A DNA stretch of 64,000 nucleotides from contig CM057149.1 of the NCBI GenBank assembly GCA_029964075.1, forward strand, positions 11,418,465-11,482,464, in the 5' to 3' direction. The position numbers were made by a program, and so were the translations under genes. The stretch's first letter is position 1. Each line of letters opens with the position of its first letter. Under the pieces are notes generated by a model, which was not told where the DNA came from, did not search any database, and saw nothing but the letters and a program-made list of their open reading frames with translations. Source of the DNA: Patiria pectinifera (Eukaryota; Echinodermata; Asteroidea; Valvatida; Asterinidae). Of the stretch, positions 20,600 through 30,999 are shown one piece after another.

Positions 20600-21934
20600 T
20601 GGGTAAGAACTTGATTATGTTTTATAAGCTATACGGGTATAAGGGGCGGACGAGATACGGGAGAGATTATGGGGGTATTTGGAGGGAATTTGGGGGAAGG
20701 GTGGCATTTGTTGTCTAAATTTCGAGCGAGAATCTCTATCTCCAGCCCTTAATGCATAGACTGTACATCCCGAACAGAGTGGTGGTGCAAATAGATTACA
20801 AAATGCCCTGACGTAGGTCGGCCCTTGTCTCTCCTCCAAGTGCCTAGCCAACGTCCACCTGATATTATACCAAAGACGGATGGGGCAAAAGTATTTTTAA
20901 AATGTTAAGCTGATCCACTGACTGGCAAAGGGCCTACTTCTGATTAGTAAAATCTCTGCAATATTGATAAAAATACTTATTGGATTAACAACTTACTACC
21001 TTACATAACAATGCCAAGATGTTAAATCGGTCTCAAGATGTTGCTTTTTTATATACTTATACATGTGAAGCAACACAAATAAATGGTTTTTTTTGAATGC
21101 ATTTTTTCCCTTCACGACTGAGGACCAGGCTGATGGAACACAATGTTATCGGTGATAACAATAACCCTGAAGGACCTTAGCGCGGATCCAGGGCAATTTT
21201 CATGTACAGGCCATATGGTACATATCAAAAAAGTAAACAATAACAAAGGAACAAAAGAAGGGAACAATACGGGTCCGCCGTCGGAAGTAAATGTAAAACT
21301 ATGTTTGTGTTCACCAGTTGTTCACCGGGCGTGCAGCGGTCGAGGCGGCGAATATCTGTTGAGTACATTATTGCCTCTATATGCATTACTACGAATAATA
21401 CATCGATGATCAACCATTGACAAATTTCGGTGAAGGGTACCGTCATTCCTGATGTGTCGTGTCAATAGTTTTTCGTTTTAGAATTTGTGTCATCACCCAT
21501 AATATAGCTGGTGATTTGTCACTTTAATATACTCCTGCGACCAAACAACCCGATCAAATGTGTGGCTTATTATCGAGTCCATTATGATTAGGCTATACCC
21601 ACCAATTTTGATTAACCTGAACAAGATCAACAATCCATATCAAAGAGCTTCCGCTGACATTGAAAAAATCACGTTCACCGTTCCGCGATTGAAGATACGT
21701 CAAAGATGACAGGCAATGAGCTGAATGCAAACAAGTACTTTCCAGATATAACAAATACTGCAGGCTTTGAGGGGCGATGCAAGGAGTGTAATAACTGCGC
21801 CGTGAATTTAGATTCGAACGCAACATGAGTGAGAAAGCACGTACGCTGGGTTGCTCGAACCTTTATGCTCAACATGCAAATATTATTGAAGAAAGGATAC
21901 TTTTAATTTCAAAAAGTCTCTGTACCAGAAGAAT
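20600..21934 (+). repeat. Third flank unit, leading into GPCR-5
   Basis: The same blocks as ghost units 1 and 2, but here they continue through AACATGAGTGAG and GGGTTGCTCGAACC into the proximal promoter of GPCR-5. This shows what the ghost units have lost. Confidence 0.6.
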
Positions 21935-22043
21935 GTTGTAAAGATGTTCCTTTTCCAGGATCTCTCTTGATGAACTGAATTACTGATAAGATACATTTAT
22001 GATCTTTCTAGAAACTGTGCCTGTATAAACTACACGTATAGCC
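21935..22043 (+). promoter_or_regulatory. Proximal upstream block of GPCR-5
   Basis: CCAGGATCTCTCTTGATGAAC, ATTACTGATAAGATA (GATA-like), then CTGTATAAAC with TATAAA at 22024-22029, 15-20 bases before the ATG. Confidence 0.45.
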
Positions 22044-23164
22044 ATGGGAGCAGGAATAACATCAGGTGAGTGCAGTGAACAGGATACTGTCAATATCAGT
22101 CAGGAGACAGTTTCGTCGTGGCTACATACTGCTTTGGATGTCTCTATTTTGACCATCGTCGTACCTATCATCTGGTGACTTTTTTATTTGTCATTGTCCG
22201 CGTTCGCAAGCTGAGATCAGATACCAACATATACTTGGCACACTTGTCACTTGCTGATCTTCTCTACTTGAGTCTGGGATCCATCTACGACATAAGGAGT
22301 TACACTGCATCCGTCGTGGCATTTCACGATCCCTTCGTGAATTCTGCCCAGTGTTTCATTTTTTTCACCGTGGTAAATACTGGCTACTTTGCATCCATTG
22401 CTTTGGTTACCATGGTATCGTTCGAGAGATTCCTCGCCCTGTGCCATCCCATTAAACATCTCAAAATCCGCGGACGAAGACGCACCCATAGAATGATTGC
22501 AATCTGCTGGCTGGTGGGATTGTTGTTTTCCGCTTCAACATCTCCGGGTATTCTAGTTCTCAACGTAATTTGTCTCCAATGGCCCGATGTTGACGCCTTT
22601 CTGGACTACCCATCCAGCCTTGCATACTGTGGTCCGGTGTCACCTTGGGTAGACTACTTCATTCCACCCCTGCTGAATATTCCCTGGATTATGGCAATGG
22701 TCGCGAACGCTTTCATGTTTGCAAGAATCTTACAAATGCTCAACAAACGCACCTCCAACAAAAACATGACAGTAAAGAAAGATCATAATGCAACTCACGT
22801 CCGAAATCAAGTGGCAAAAATGCTGGTCGCTAACGGCACCGCGTTCTTCTTATGCCAGGCCCCATATCGCATCTTCAGCCTGTCAGGATGGATCTGTCTT
22901 CTTGCTCAGATTCCTGATCCCTTTTGGGCTGCATTAGGATCAGGAACCATATGGATATCCGTTATTCCCCAGAACATCAATGCAATGATTAATCCCTTGA
23001 TCTACGGTGCCGTGAACCCAGCGTACCGTTCTGCGATCAGAGTGGCGTTCAAGTGCAAAGGCCAAGCCAGAAGGCAAAATACATCCGTCTCTGTAGTGCG
23101 TGGACCAGAACAGAATAACACTACTGCCGTAGCCATAGACGAGGACATAGAAACTAGACTGTGA
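22044..23164 (+). pseudogene. GPCR-5: receptor truncated by a 23-bp deletion in TM1
   Basis: The normal start MGAGITSGECSEQDTV is at 22044. In TM1 the reading frame stops at TGA (22176-22178) after PIIW because 23 bases found in all other copies (encoding the CLGIITNL part) are missing. The rest, through ERF, FLCQAPYR, NPLIY and ETRL, is intact in the shifted frame. A Met at 22118 opens that frame but would give a false N-terminus and half of TM1, so a working receptor is unlikely. Loop 3 reads FWAALGSGTIW. The clean downstream sequence means the loss is recent. Confidence 0.85.
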
Positions 23165-23415
23165 TTAATATGGTGAAACGGTTTTTTTGTAGGATGGTCG
23201 ATATTATACGATAGGTGCATTTACATTATGTTTAAACGGAGAATCTTGGTTCCCGTCATTTGACATTAAGTTCTGGTGTAACCAGTTAAGTATGTAACGG
23301 AATATATTAAGTATGATTTGAAGCTTTACGTAGTAGAAAAATACAGGAATTTCATCTTTCCGATTCCCGAGGCCGTCAGGTAAATATCTATCCTGTTTGA
23401 TTTCTGTTGTCTAGC
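23165..23415 (+). repeat. GPCR-5 3' flank
   Basis: Short array-type flank (TTTAAACGGAGAATCTTGG, GTCATTTGACATTAAG). No gene. Confidence 0.45.
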
Positions 23416-23825
23416 GAGGCGAAAAACTCACCGTGTGCGGTGAGCCTGAGTTATGTGCTGAACTAAATGATTAACATGCCAACTGTCGGTCGCGTGATTT
23501 AAAATAAGGGGACAAACGTCAGCGGGCTTTAGAAGATTTGCACAAAAATTTCTTAAAATCACGCGTACAGCGTACGTGATTACATTGGCTGGTTAATTCT
23601 TTTAGCTCAGTGCGTAGCTCGGGTTGTCCAAACACGGTGAGTTTTTCGCCTCCCGATGCGAAAGCAATCAAACAGGGAGATAATAATGCCTCACGGCCTC
23701 GCGAGGCAGAAAACTCAGCAAAAAATTCACCGCATACGGGCATATTTAGTGAGCTACGTGCTGAGCAAACGGCCTCGAATTAGTTGTTGCTCGGCACGTA
23801 GCTCTCGTGTGCGGCGGGCTTTATA
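23416..23825. repeat. Nested hairpin element
   Basis: A perfect 21-bp inverted pair at 23416-23436 and 23632-23652 (GAGGCGAAAAACTCACC / GGTGAGTTTTTCGCCTC) with imperfect arms continuing inward for about 100 bp. To the right is a second hairpin, GAGCTACGTGCTGAGCAA against TTGCTCGGCACGTAGCTC (about 23750-23805). It is likely a MITE-like foldback. No coding capacity. Confidence 0.65.
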
Positions 23826-23939
23826 AGGCTGAATAGAGTACCACCAAAAGTACTATTCTGGAGTCCTTTTTTTATTCGGGCTCTTTCTAACTATAATAAT
23901 TGCAAAACAGTATTAGGTTTTGCCCTACTGTAGCACTGT

Positions 23940-24065
23940 ATTTATACCTCGTGAATGAAATTTGAAAAAAACCCACTCGTGTTGGACTCGTAACGATGAC
24001 CTCCTGCTTCTCAGTGAAGACGACTTACCACTTGACCACCGAGACCGGTTGGCTGGTTCGAATCT
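23940..24065 (-). mobile_element. tRNA-like remnant (SINE 3 candidate)
   Basis: The minus strand contains GTCTCGGTGGTCAAGTGG (A-box-like), an anticodon-arm-like stretch CTTCACTGAGAAGCAGG, and GTTACGAGTCC, a decayed B-box. It resembles a tRNA-derived head, without a convincing full cloverleaf. Confidence 0.5.
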
Positions 24066-24249
24066 GATGTACATGTAGCAGCCGCGTACCACAATTAAAC
24101 TACCCATAAGAATAGGGCAAAATTAATATTGATTTCCATCACTTCGACGCAAATCATTTTATGAATAGTATTATGATTGTGTCAAGCAGAACAACGTATA
24201 TAAATAATGGTTTAAGGGCATAGGGAAGTTTATGCACTGTACAGGAATA

Positions 24250-24575
24250 ATATTATAGTAATAATAATTTGGGAGGCTAATCATCCTTACTCGCAGCTGG
24301 TATGCTGAATTGCGAAGAACGCGGCTACAACGTGGTCGGGCCGCTGGCACGTAAAGGCGCCTATGGCTGCCGGCCACATCGACCCATATATGACCACGGA
24401 GCACAGCCTGAGATCGAAAGTGTTTGATTTTTCCGGAACAAACCCTCGTGGCACACAGGAGAGAACCAACGCACAACTCTACTCACATGTGATCCGCGGC
24501 CAGGATTCGAACCGTGCTCACCTTGGTGAGAGGCGAGCGCTTTACGCACAAGCCACCCATGCCACCCCTAATGTT
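24250..24575 (-). mobile_element. tRNA-derived SINE 2
   Basis: On the minus strand the head reads GGTGGCTTGTGCGTAAAGCG (A-box), CTCGCCTCTCACCAAGGTG and GGTTCGAATCC (B-box). A body of about 230 bp follows, and the end is an AT-rich, TAATAAT-type tail at about 24250-24270. The paralogous segment near 14270-14300 lacks it (ACAGGAATACGACAAAG...TTGAGCAAGAC), giving an empty site. Confidence 0.8.
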
Positions 24576-24689
24576 TTTTTTACGAGAAAGTATGAGCAAG
24601 ACACTCTACTGCAATAACTTCACGCTAATTCCCAGGGCAAGTGAGCAGAGTTTTGTATAAAGCAACCTCTTCCCCACGACGTCATTGGG

Positions 24690-25310
24690 TGAAAAATTTC
24701 TGGTCAAGTCGAGTCGAGTCACAGCGTGTGGTCGAGCGAGTCACAGCGTATGGTCGAGTCGAGTTTGGTCTAGTAAAATTTATGCTCAAGTCAATTCGAG
24801 TCACTGACATTTGAATATCATCTAATACATTTCAGAAAAGAGAGAACCTTTCAAAGCCGATGATGAAACCACAAATTTGGAGATACTTTTAATTTGATAG
24901 ATCTTATAGTAATGAATTATTTATAATGTATAATAATCTTCTTTTGTCTGACACATCTTTAGGGACAGTTTTAAAAACTTTGATCTTGACCAGGACAATC
25001 TGTCTTTTTTAAAAAGATTTTAAATTTTTGTCCGAAGATATAAAAAAAATAATAAAGTCGGGTTCCTGGATATTCCTTTGTGCGCTACATTTTATAACCA
25101 CGAGGTGGGACTCAAGAGTCTATGATACGGCGTATATTTGTATGCGATAAGCGGCCACAGCTTAACGGTAACGCCAAGTACGTGTGCCAACATTAATAAC
25201 TTTGTACCGTAAGTCACAGTTTTGGGACTGTTATTAGCCTTTGACTCGACTCCAGTCAATTCATTGACTCTCAGTAGAGTCAAGTCTTGATTCGAGTCAT
25301 TAAAACTCTA
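24690..25310. repeat. Insert bounded by GAGTC / GACTC iterations
   Basis: The left edge (24708-24815) carries many GAGTC and TCAAGTC pentamers. The right edge (25235-25305) carries the inverse GACTC and GAGTCAAGTC forms. The interior has no ORF of note. It is absent from the paralogous 14.4-14.9 kb segment. The symmetry suggests a TIR element with subterminal repeats; the exact ends are uncertain. Confidence 0.5.
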
Positions 25311-26035
25311 AGCTTTTATTTTTAAAATGCTTGCCCGTCATTTAGTACGTGTATTGTTAATGTTTATATGTGCTTCAGAAACCAGATTCGTAATATCTGG
25401 GGCTGGGATACACCAAACTTACCTAGCCCCCATAGCTTCAATTTCATCCATTTTAGATTCCTCTTCATTATGTACATTTTCTTTTTGCCTCCATAGGTGA
25501 TATCTCCGTCCAAAGCTTTTGTTACACTGGCGACAAGCATGGGGGTATGACTGCAGAAATAACATTCATGTTGAATCTTTTAAGTTTAATCTCCAAATGA
25601 CAAGAAACAGAAGACATCGTTTAATATATAACTCCTCATTTACTCAATCGTAGCTCTTTTTGTTGCTCATTTGCTCATTTCTCAGGTCCCAAAAAACCAC
25701 GGATCGCTCCGGGTATTGACGAACACGCAAAGCTTCCGAAAGGAAATTCCATGTTTGTCCCACAATGTGGAAAGCCAAGTGGGTACCGTCCGTTACAAAA
25801 AAAATCTTGTTATACAGACACAAAATACAGTGGGGCGATTGAAAGCATGCATGGTTTTGCCTAACTCCTTTTGTTCATCAATTTAAGGGCCTTTGGTTTT
25901 GACGTTCATCAACATGATATTGATAACCTCTTTCATAATCCCTACACAATACATCCGGTAATCAACTTATCTTCTGACTACCCTCCACACTGATCCACAT
26001 TTCTCCATATTTTTCCTCACAGCCCCAAAATACTG
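25311..26035. other. No gene seen
   Basis: The first part (TTTAAAATGCTTGCCCG) continues the paralogy with 14.93 kb. The remainder shows no recognisable gene, RNA or repeat beyond weak similarity of 25.95-26.04 kb to the inverse of 15.25-15.3 kb. Confidence 0.4.
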
Positions 26036-26039
26036 GCTA

Positions 26040-26105
26040 CTGATTGGTCGAGAGGGGTGAAAAAAGGGCGGGGCACTACCTTTACCGCCGTGCTGCACTG
26101 CCCTA
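26040..26105 (-). repeat. Dispersed repeat, inverted mate of 15.2 kb
   Basis: TACCGCCGTGCTGCAC and GGGCACTACC match the reverse complement of 15200-15262. Confidence 0.65.
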
Positions 26106-26285
26106 TTTTGTCCGAAGGATTATCGGCCCCCTGATCACTGCCGGACCACACACGGACTCACGAGTGCGCTGCCAATTACAGCCCATTATCCAAGGGATTA
26201 TCGGACCTGCTACAAAACACAATGATCGCTTCCGGACCACATGCGCCAATAACAGTCCATTGTCCGAAGGGTTATCTAATGCAAC
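26106..26285. repeat. About 76-bp tandem repeat, 2.4 copies
   Basis: TCCGAAGGATTATCGG (26111), TCCAAGGGATTATCGG (26189) and TCCGAAGGGTTATC (26263) start successive diverged units, each containing CCGGACCACA and CAATTACAGCCCATT-like segments. Confidence 0.65.
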
Positions 26286-26985
26286 AGCTGGCCATTACCA
26301 CAACCGATGGCAAAAAAGGTACATTCATAACTATACTGCATTAAAATTATACCATACCTTATGCAATCTTTTCATACATTAGGTCAAACTGTACTTAAAC
26401 TGTTTTACCCTAACCTATTTTATATTCATTCTCATCCATACAAAAGGTGCTCGATTTTGAAACCCCATAGTTTAATATTCATATCGTACCAGTCATAGTC
26501 CTGTGACCTTTTCATATATCTTTAGAAAAGGTCAAAGTGGGCAATAAAGACTACCTACACTACTAACTCCCGTCGTTGTATTACGAAAGAAATGCAGTCT
26601 ACAGCTAAGTCCATAATTGATTGAAATGACGTCACAGTTCAAAAGTGCCTGTTTTCACTTCAATTCTACAAACAAATACTGGGTTGTTTATGAAACATAA
26701 GTCGAGAATACTTTTTCCAGTGCAGGTTGGGAGGAATCAAGGCGAAGTCGACCATAACTTTACTGTGACCAGAATATCTTCCGCCAGGCAACATGCTGTT
26801 TGACTCCCAATCAGAATCTCGCATGTTAATATCCCCCAGAAAACAGTTAAGGTGTTCTTAAAGATCTTCTCGATGGAGCTTTCGAGTGGACGCATATCAG
26901 TTACCTGTCTTTTGAGAGCTGTCAAAAGCATCAATATAGAAAGGCGATACCCTTTACACCAACACTTATCCATTCCAACTCACGA
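26286..26985. other. No gene seen
   Basis: Nothing recognisable on either strand. Confidence 0.4.
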
Positions 26986-27360
26986 TACGGCTATAAAGGG
27001 CGGATGAGATATGGGTGAGATATGGGGTTAGTTAAATGGAATTTGGGGGAAGGGTCACCGGGATTCGTTGTCTAAATTGCGACCGAGAATCTCTCTCCCC
27101 AGTCCTTAATGCCTAGGCTCTACATCCCGAACAAATTGGTGGTGCAAAAAGATTACAAAATGCCCTGACATAGCGTCGGTCCTTGTCTCGCCAAGTGTCT
27201 AGCCAACGTACTACTGATCTATACCAAAGACTAATAGGGCAAAAGTATTTCGAAAACTCCGAAAATGTTTAGTTAATCCACTGACTGGCACAGGGCCTAC
27301 TTCTGATTAGTTGAATCTCTACCATTGTTAAATACTTATTGGATCAACTGACAATTATAA
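26986..27360 (+). repeat. Truncated fourth copy of ghost-unit start
   Basis: GGGAAGGGTCACCGGGATTCG, CCCCAGTCCTTAATGC and CTGACTGGCACAGGGCC match the beginning of the units at 17.36, 18.93 and 20.7 kb, then the similarity ends. Confidence 0.6.
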
Positions 27361-27364
27361 ATAA

Positions 27365-28085
27365 TAATGCAGGGGCAGCGGAACGCTTTTCAACCGGGGG
27401 GGGGGGGCAACACCAAAAAGGGGAACTTGCTCAGAAAAAGGGGCACCTTCCGTCCGTGTGAAAGCTGTGGAAAAGAATATGACGAGGAGAACAAATAATA
27501 TGACGATGAACAAATGGTGAAAAGTTGTCCATGTTACTCTTTGTGTTTCTTTTACTTACTTTTTTTTATAGAAATACCATTTGTTTTATCGCGAGAGGGG
27601 CACTGTTACTTTCGATGGCCAGTTCAGTGACCATTTTACTCGCGTGAGAGCATTATCGTTATTTAGGGGACAGTTTTTCCAAATTTAGAGGAGGCAACAT
27701 TTTAATGTTGTGAGTAAAGCAATAATTGCACTTTCAGAGGGCAGTGTTTCATCTCGAGAAGATATCATGAGAGGAGCGCGTTTTTTTAAGGACAATTTCC
27801 CATCTCTAAGAGGTGCAATGTTATTAATGCGAGAGGGGTTTTGGTATTTTCGAGGGGCAGGTTTCCATCTCGAGAAAGCCGCACAATCTTGTTAATGCAA
27901 GAGGGTAATTGTGATTTTGAGGGACAGTTTTGCATAAGAGAGGAGACAATTTTATTTGTAACACGATCATATGATTTAATACGTTTGCGTTTGAGGGTCA
28001 CTTTTGTTTTCATATAAGGGGGTACATTTATCTCCGCGTGGGGGGCAGATTTCATGTGTAGGAATATAAGTCTGCCGATGTTTCC
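27365..28085 (+). repeat. Degenerate GAGAGGGG-type tandem repeat
   Basis: Units of roughly 60-70 bp built on GCGAGAGGGG, TTTCGAGGGGCAG and CCATCTCGAGAA recur from about 27590 to 27950. The 61-codon frame inside simply reads the repeat. Not a gene. Confidence 0.55.
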
Positions 28086-28161
28086 CCCGTGAAGCGGAGG
28101 AGGCGGCGAATGTCTGTTGAGTGGATTATTGCCTCTATTTGCATTACTACGAATCATACAT

Positions 28162-28434
28162 GCATGGGCGTCGCGAGGGGGGGGGGGCAAGGGGGGGCAC
28201 TTGCCCCCCCCCTGGAAAAGCAAAAAAAAAAAAAAAAAAAAAAAAAGAAAAGAAAAAAAAAGAAAAAGAGGCGCGAAGACAAAGTGGTGTAAATTTAATG
28301 AGTTGGGGGGGGGGGCAAAATGTCCCTGCCCCCCTCTAAAACTGATAAATCGAGAATGTGTTGAGAAATACAAGCATTTTTTGGAAAATTTTTTTTTTGC
28401 CCCCCTCTAGAAAAAATCCTGGCGACGCCCATGC
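28162..28434. mobile_element. 273-bp MITE with 6-bp target duplication
   Basis: Terminal inverted repeats GCATGGGCGTCGCGAGG and CCTGGCGACGCCCATGC enclose G-, A- and C-homopolymer-rich DNA. It is flanked by ATACAT on both sides (28156-28161, 28435-28440). The paralogous sequence CATACATCGATGATCAAC at 19.63 and 21.4 kb (latter with a one-base change) is the empty site. Confidence 0.85.
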
Positions 28435-29200
28435 ATACATGGATGATCAACCATAGACAAATTTCGGTGAAGGGTACCGTCTTTCCTGATGTATCGTTAT
28501 TGTCAGTTTTTTTTTCTGATAATAACGAGAAGTGCTGTATCAATCTTGCTGTGGAATTTCACTGGAGACAAATATGACCCCCGCTGTTTGCATAATCTGA
28601 TTAATTTCATATTCTTTCATATTTGCTCTTTCAGCGTACTCCAGGTTGACGAATTCGTGTCATCACCCACAATATAGCTGGTGATTGATCAAAATAACAC
28701 TCTTCTACGACTGAACAAACCGATCAAATGTCTGGCTTAAATCTGCGCACTACGAGTCCATTGAGTATAGACACAATTTCAACCAACCACCGAACAAGAT
28801 CAACAATCCATATTAAACAACAGCTTTCGTTGACATGGAAACCATTACGTTCACCGTTCCGCGACGGAAGATACGTGAAAGATGACAGTGACTGCAATTA
28901 GTTTCAATAGATACAAATACGTACTTGACAAGTACTCCACATGGCAGTCAATGAAAGGAGTGTATTAACAACGCCATGAATTTAAATTCGCACGGAAAAT
29001 ATCGAGCAAACACACCGGGTAGCTCGGACCTTCACGCTCAACATGCAACTATTATTAAAAAAAAAGATTCTTTTAATGTCAAAAAGTCCACGAACCAGGA
29101 CAATATCGTGAAGATGTTCATGTTCCGGGATTTCTTTTGATGAACTGATTTACTGATAAGGTAGATGTATGAGCTTGCTAGTAACTGAGCCTGTATAAGC
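28435..29200 (+). promoter_or_regulatory. Upstream region of GPCR-6
   Basis: Carries the array blocks GGTACCGTCTTTCCTG, CATCACCCACAATATAGC, TTACGTTCACCGTTCCGCG and TTACTGATAAGG (GATA-like). CTGTATAAGC (29191-29200) abuts the ATG: about 17-20 bases that separate the TATA-like motif from the start in paralogs (the CTACACGTACGTACAGCC stretch) are deleted, so this TATA-like motif can hardly direct a transcript including the normal start. Confidence 0.45.
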
Positions 29201-30319
29201 ATGGGAGCAGGTATAACATCGGGTGAGTGCAGTGAACAGGATACTGTCAATATCAGTCAAGAGGCAGTTTCGTCGTGGCTACATACTCCCTTGGATGTCT
29301 GTTTTAAGGCCATCGTAGTACCTATCATCTGGTGCCTTGGTATTATCACTAACTTGACTTTTCTTTTTGTCATTGTCCGAGTTCGCAAACTGAGATCAGA
29401 TACCAACATATACTTGGCACACTTGTCACTTGCTGATCTTCTCTTCCTGAGTATGGGGTCCGCCTACGGCATAAGGACTTACACTGCATCGGTCGTGGCA
29501 CGTCACGGTCCCTTCGTGAATTCTGCCCAGTGTGTCAGTTTCTTTACCGTGATAAATACTGGCTACTTTGCATCCATTGCTTTAGTTACCATGGTATCTT
29601 TCGAGAGATTCCTCGCCCTGTGCCATCCCATTAAACATCTCAAAATCCGCGGACGAAGACGCACCCATAGAATGATTGCAATCTGTTGGCTGGTGGGATT
29701 ATTGTTTTCCGTTTCCACCGTTCCGAGAGTTCTAGTTCTCAACGTACACTGTCTCCAATGGCCCGATGTCGACGCCTTTCTGGACTACCCATCCAGCTAC
29801 GCATACTGTGGTCCTGTGTCACCTTGGGTAAACTACTTCATTCCACCCCTACTGAATCTTCCCTGGATTACGGCAATGGTAGCCAACGTTTTCATGTACG
29901 TAAGAATCTTACAAATGCTCAACAAACGTACCTCAAACAAAAACATTAGGCCTACAGTAAATCGAGTGGCAAAAATGCTGGTCGCTAACGGCATTGTGTT
30001 CTTCTTATGCCAGGCCCCATATCGCATCTTCAGCCTGTCTGGATGGATCTGTCTTCTTGCTCAGATTCCTGATCCCTTTTTGGCTGCATTAGGATCAGGA
30101 ATCAGATGGATATCCTCTGTTCCCCAGTTCATCAATGCAATGATTAATCCGTTGATCTACGGTGCCGTGAACCCAGCGTACCGTTCTGCGATCAGAGTGG
30201 CGTTCAAATGCAAAGGCCATGTCAGAAGGCGAAAAACCTCTCTCTTTGTAGTGCGAGGACCAGAACAGAATAACACAACAGCCTTAGCCATTGACGAGGA
30301 CATCGAAACTAGACTGTGA
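29201..30319 (+). CDS. GPCR-6: intact reading frame with shortened ICL3
   Basis: 372 codons in one exon, MGAGITSGEC to ETRL. Loop variants: SAYGIRTY in loop 1, VARHGPF before TM3, SSYAYCGPVSPWVNYF in loop 2 and FLAALGSGIRW in loop 3. The ICL3 reads NIRPTVNRVAKML; compared with GPCR-2/3, 30 bases (10 residues) between PTV and VAKM are missing in frame, which may alter G-protein coupling. Together with loss of the 5' leader spacer, this makes expression and function less certain than for other intact members. All core motifs (ERF, FLCQAPYR, NPLIY) are kept. Confidence 0.88.
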   Translation: MGAGITSGECSEQDTVNISQEAVSSWLHTPLDVCFKAIVVPIIWCLGIITNLTFLFVIVRVRKLRSDTNIYLAHLSLADLLFLSMGSAYGIRTYTASVVARHGPFVNSAQCVSFFTVINTGYFASIALVTMVSFERFLALCHPIKHLKIRGRRRTHRMIAICWLVGLLFSVSTVPRVLVLNVHCLQWPDVDAFLDYPSSYAYCGPVSPWVNYFIPPLLNLPWITAMVANVFMYVRILQMLNKRTSNKNIRPTVNRVAKMLVANGIVFFLCQAPYRIFSLSGWICLLAQIPDPFLAALGSGIRWISSVPQFINAMINPLIYGAVNPAYRSAIRVAFKCKGHVRRRKTSLFVVRGPEQNNTTALAIDEDIETRL

Positions 30320-30409
30320 TCAATGAGGTCAGTTGAAAAATCAATATGTGAATGCGAGCCAAATTTGTAAATACCATGATGTGCAAACCTACATACCATG
30401 ATGTACAAA

Positions 30410-30824
30410 AAGAATTCCCTCAGAAAGATGGAATTAGCAGGTCATTGCCACCGTCATCCTTAGCTACCCATGAGCCAGCTAATACTCTGGGAGCCGACAC
30501 ATGAACGAAGGCCCAGAGGTAGACCAAAGACAACATACATCAATGCACTGAAGAGGGACACAGGGGTGGAAATAATGAAAGGTTTGCGGAAACACCATGT
30601 GCGAATAATTTCTCAACTAAGAGAATGGTTCTGAGGAGAACCAGAGGTATAAACTCGACGTTCCGGTCAGTATGCTCTGACCGTCTTCAGGAGAGTGCCT
30701 AAACTCTAAGAGTTCCACCCACAGGGGTGGAAGAGACATGAGCTAGATGCATACATGAGAAATCTTGACGAATGGAGGATCCGTGCCAGGGCTCGGCTGT
30801 GGCCGACTTTGTGAGTGAGTGAGT
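30410..30824 (+). mobile_element. 5'-truncated LINE end behind GPCR-6, with nested insert
   Basis: The plus strand resembles the C-terminal LINE peptide better preserved behind GPCR-8 (RGRPKTTYINALKRDTG). It ends in a (GTGA)n tail. GTACAAA flanks it on both sides (30403-30409, 30825-30831), a plausible target duplication. A further 149-bp insert (30572-30720) lies inside between 12-bp repeats ACAGGGGTGGAA. Confidence 0.75.
30572..30720 (-). mobile_element. 149-bp insert with hammerhead-like fold
   Basis: Flanked by direct repeats ACAGGGGTGGAA (30560-30571, 30721-30732) and absent from the sister LINE copy at 48.9 kb. On the minus strand it has CTGAAGA, a 7-bp stem CGGTCAG/CTGACCG with an AGCATA loop, then GAACGTC (30654-30690). 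This resembles a hammerhead ribozyme core (consensus CUGAUGA-stem-GAAA) with a changed core base. Penelope-like elements are known to carry such motifs; the assignment here is tentative. Confidence 0.5.
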
Positions 30825-30999
30825 GTACAAAACAAAAGGATTTTCAACCACATGCCTACTAAACTGGGTAACACTTGGTCGATTTGTGTAAGAAGGAGGA
30901 AATATCATATTGAGATGTAGCCTACATTTCAAAAGCTTTACTTGTAATTTTAATAGGTCTAAAGGTGAAAAAATGGTGCAATATTTACTAAATCTGTGC

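Noticed and set aside
22118..23164. GPCR-5 as an intact 348-residue receptor
   Set aside because: Its Met and first residues are out-of-frame translation of the normal N-terminus; 23 bases of TM1 are missing, so it is called a pseudogene.
26106..26285. CRISPR-like spaced repeats
   Set aside because: Only about 2.4 diverged units without regular spacers, in an animal genome; an ordinary tandem repeat.
27786..28373. 195-codon minus frame
   Set aside because: Reads through homopolymers of a MITE and a degenerate repeat; low complexity (runs of F, P and K in alternative frames).
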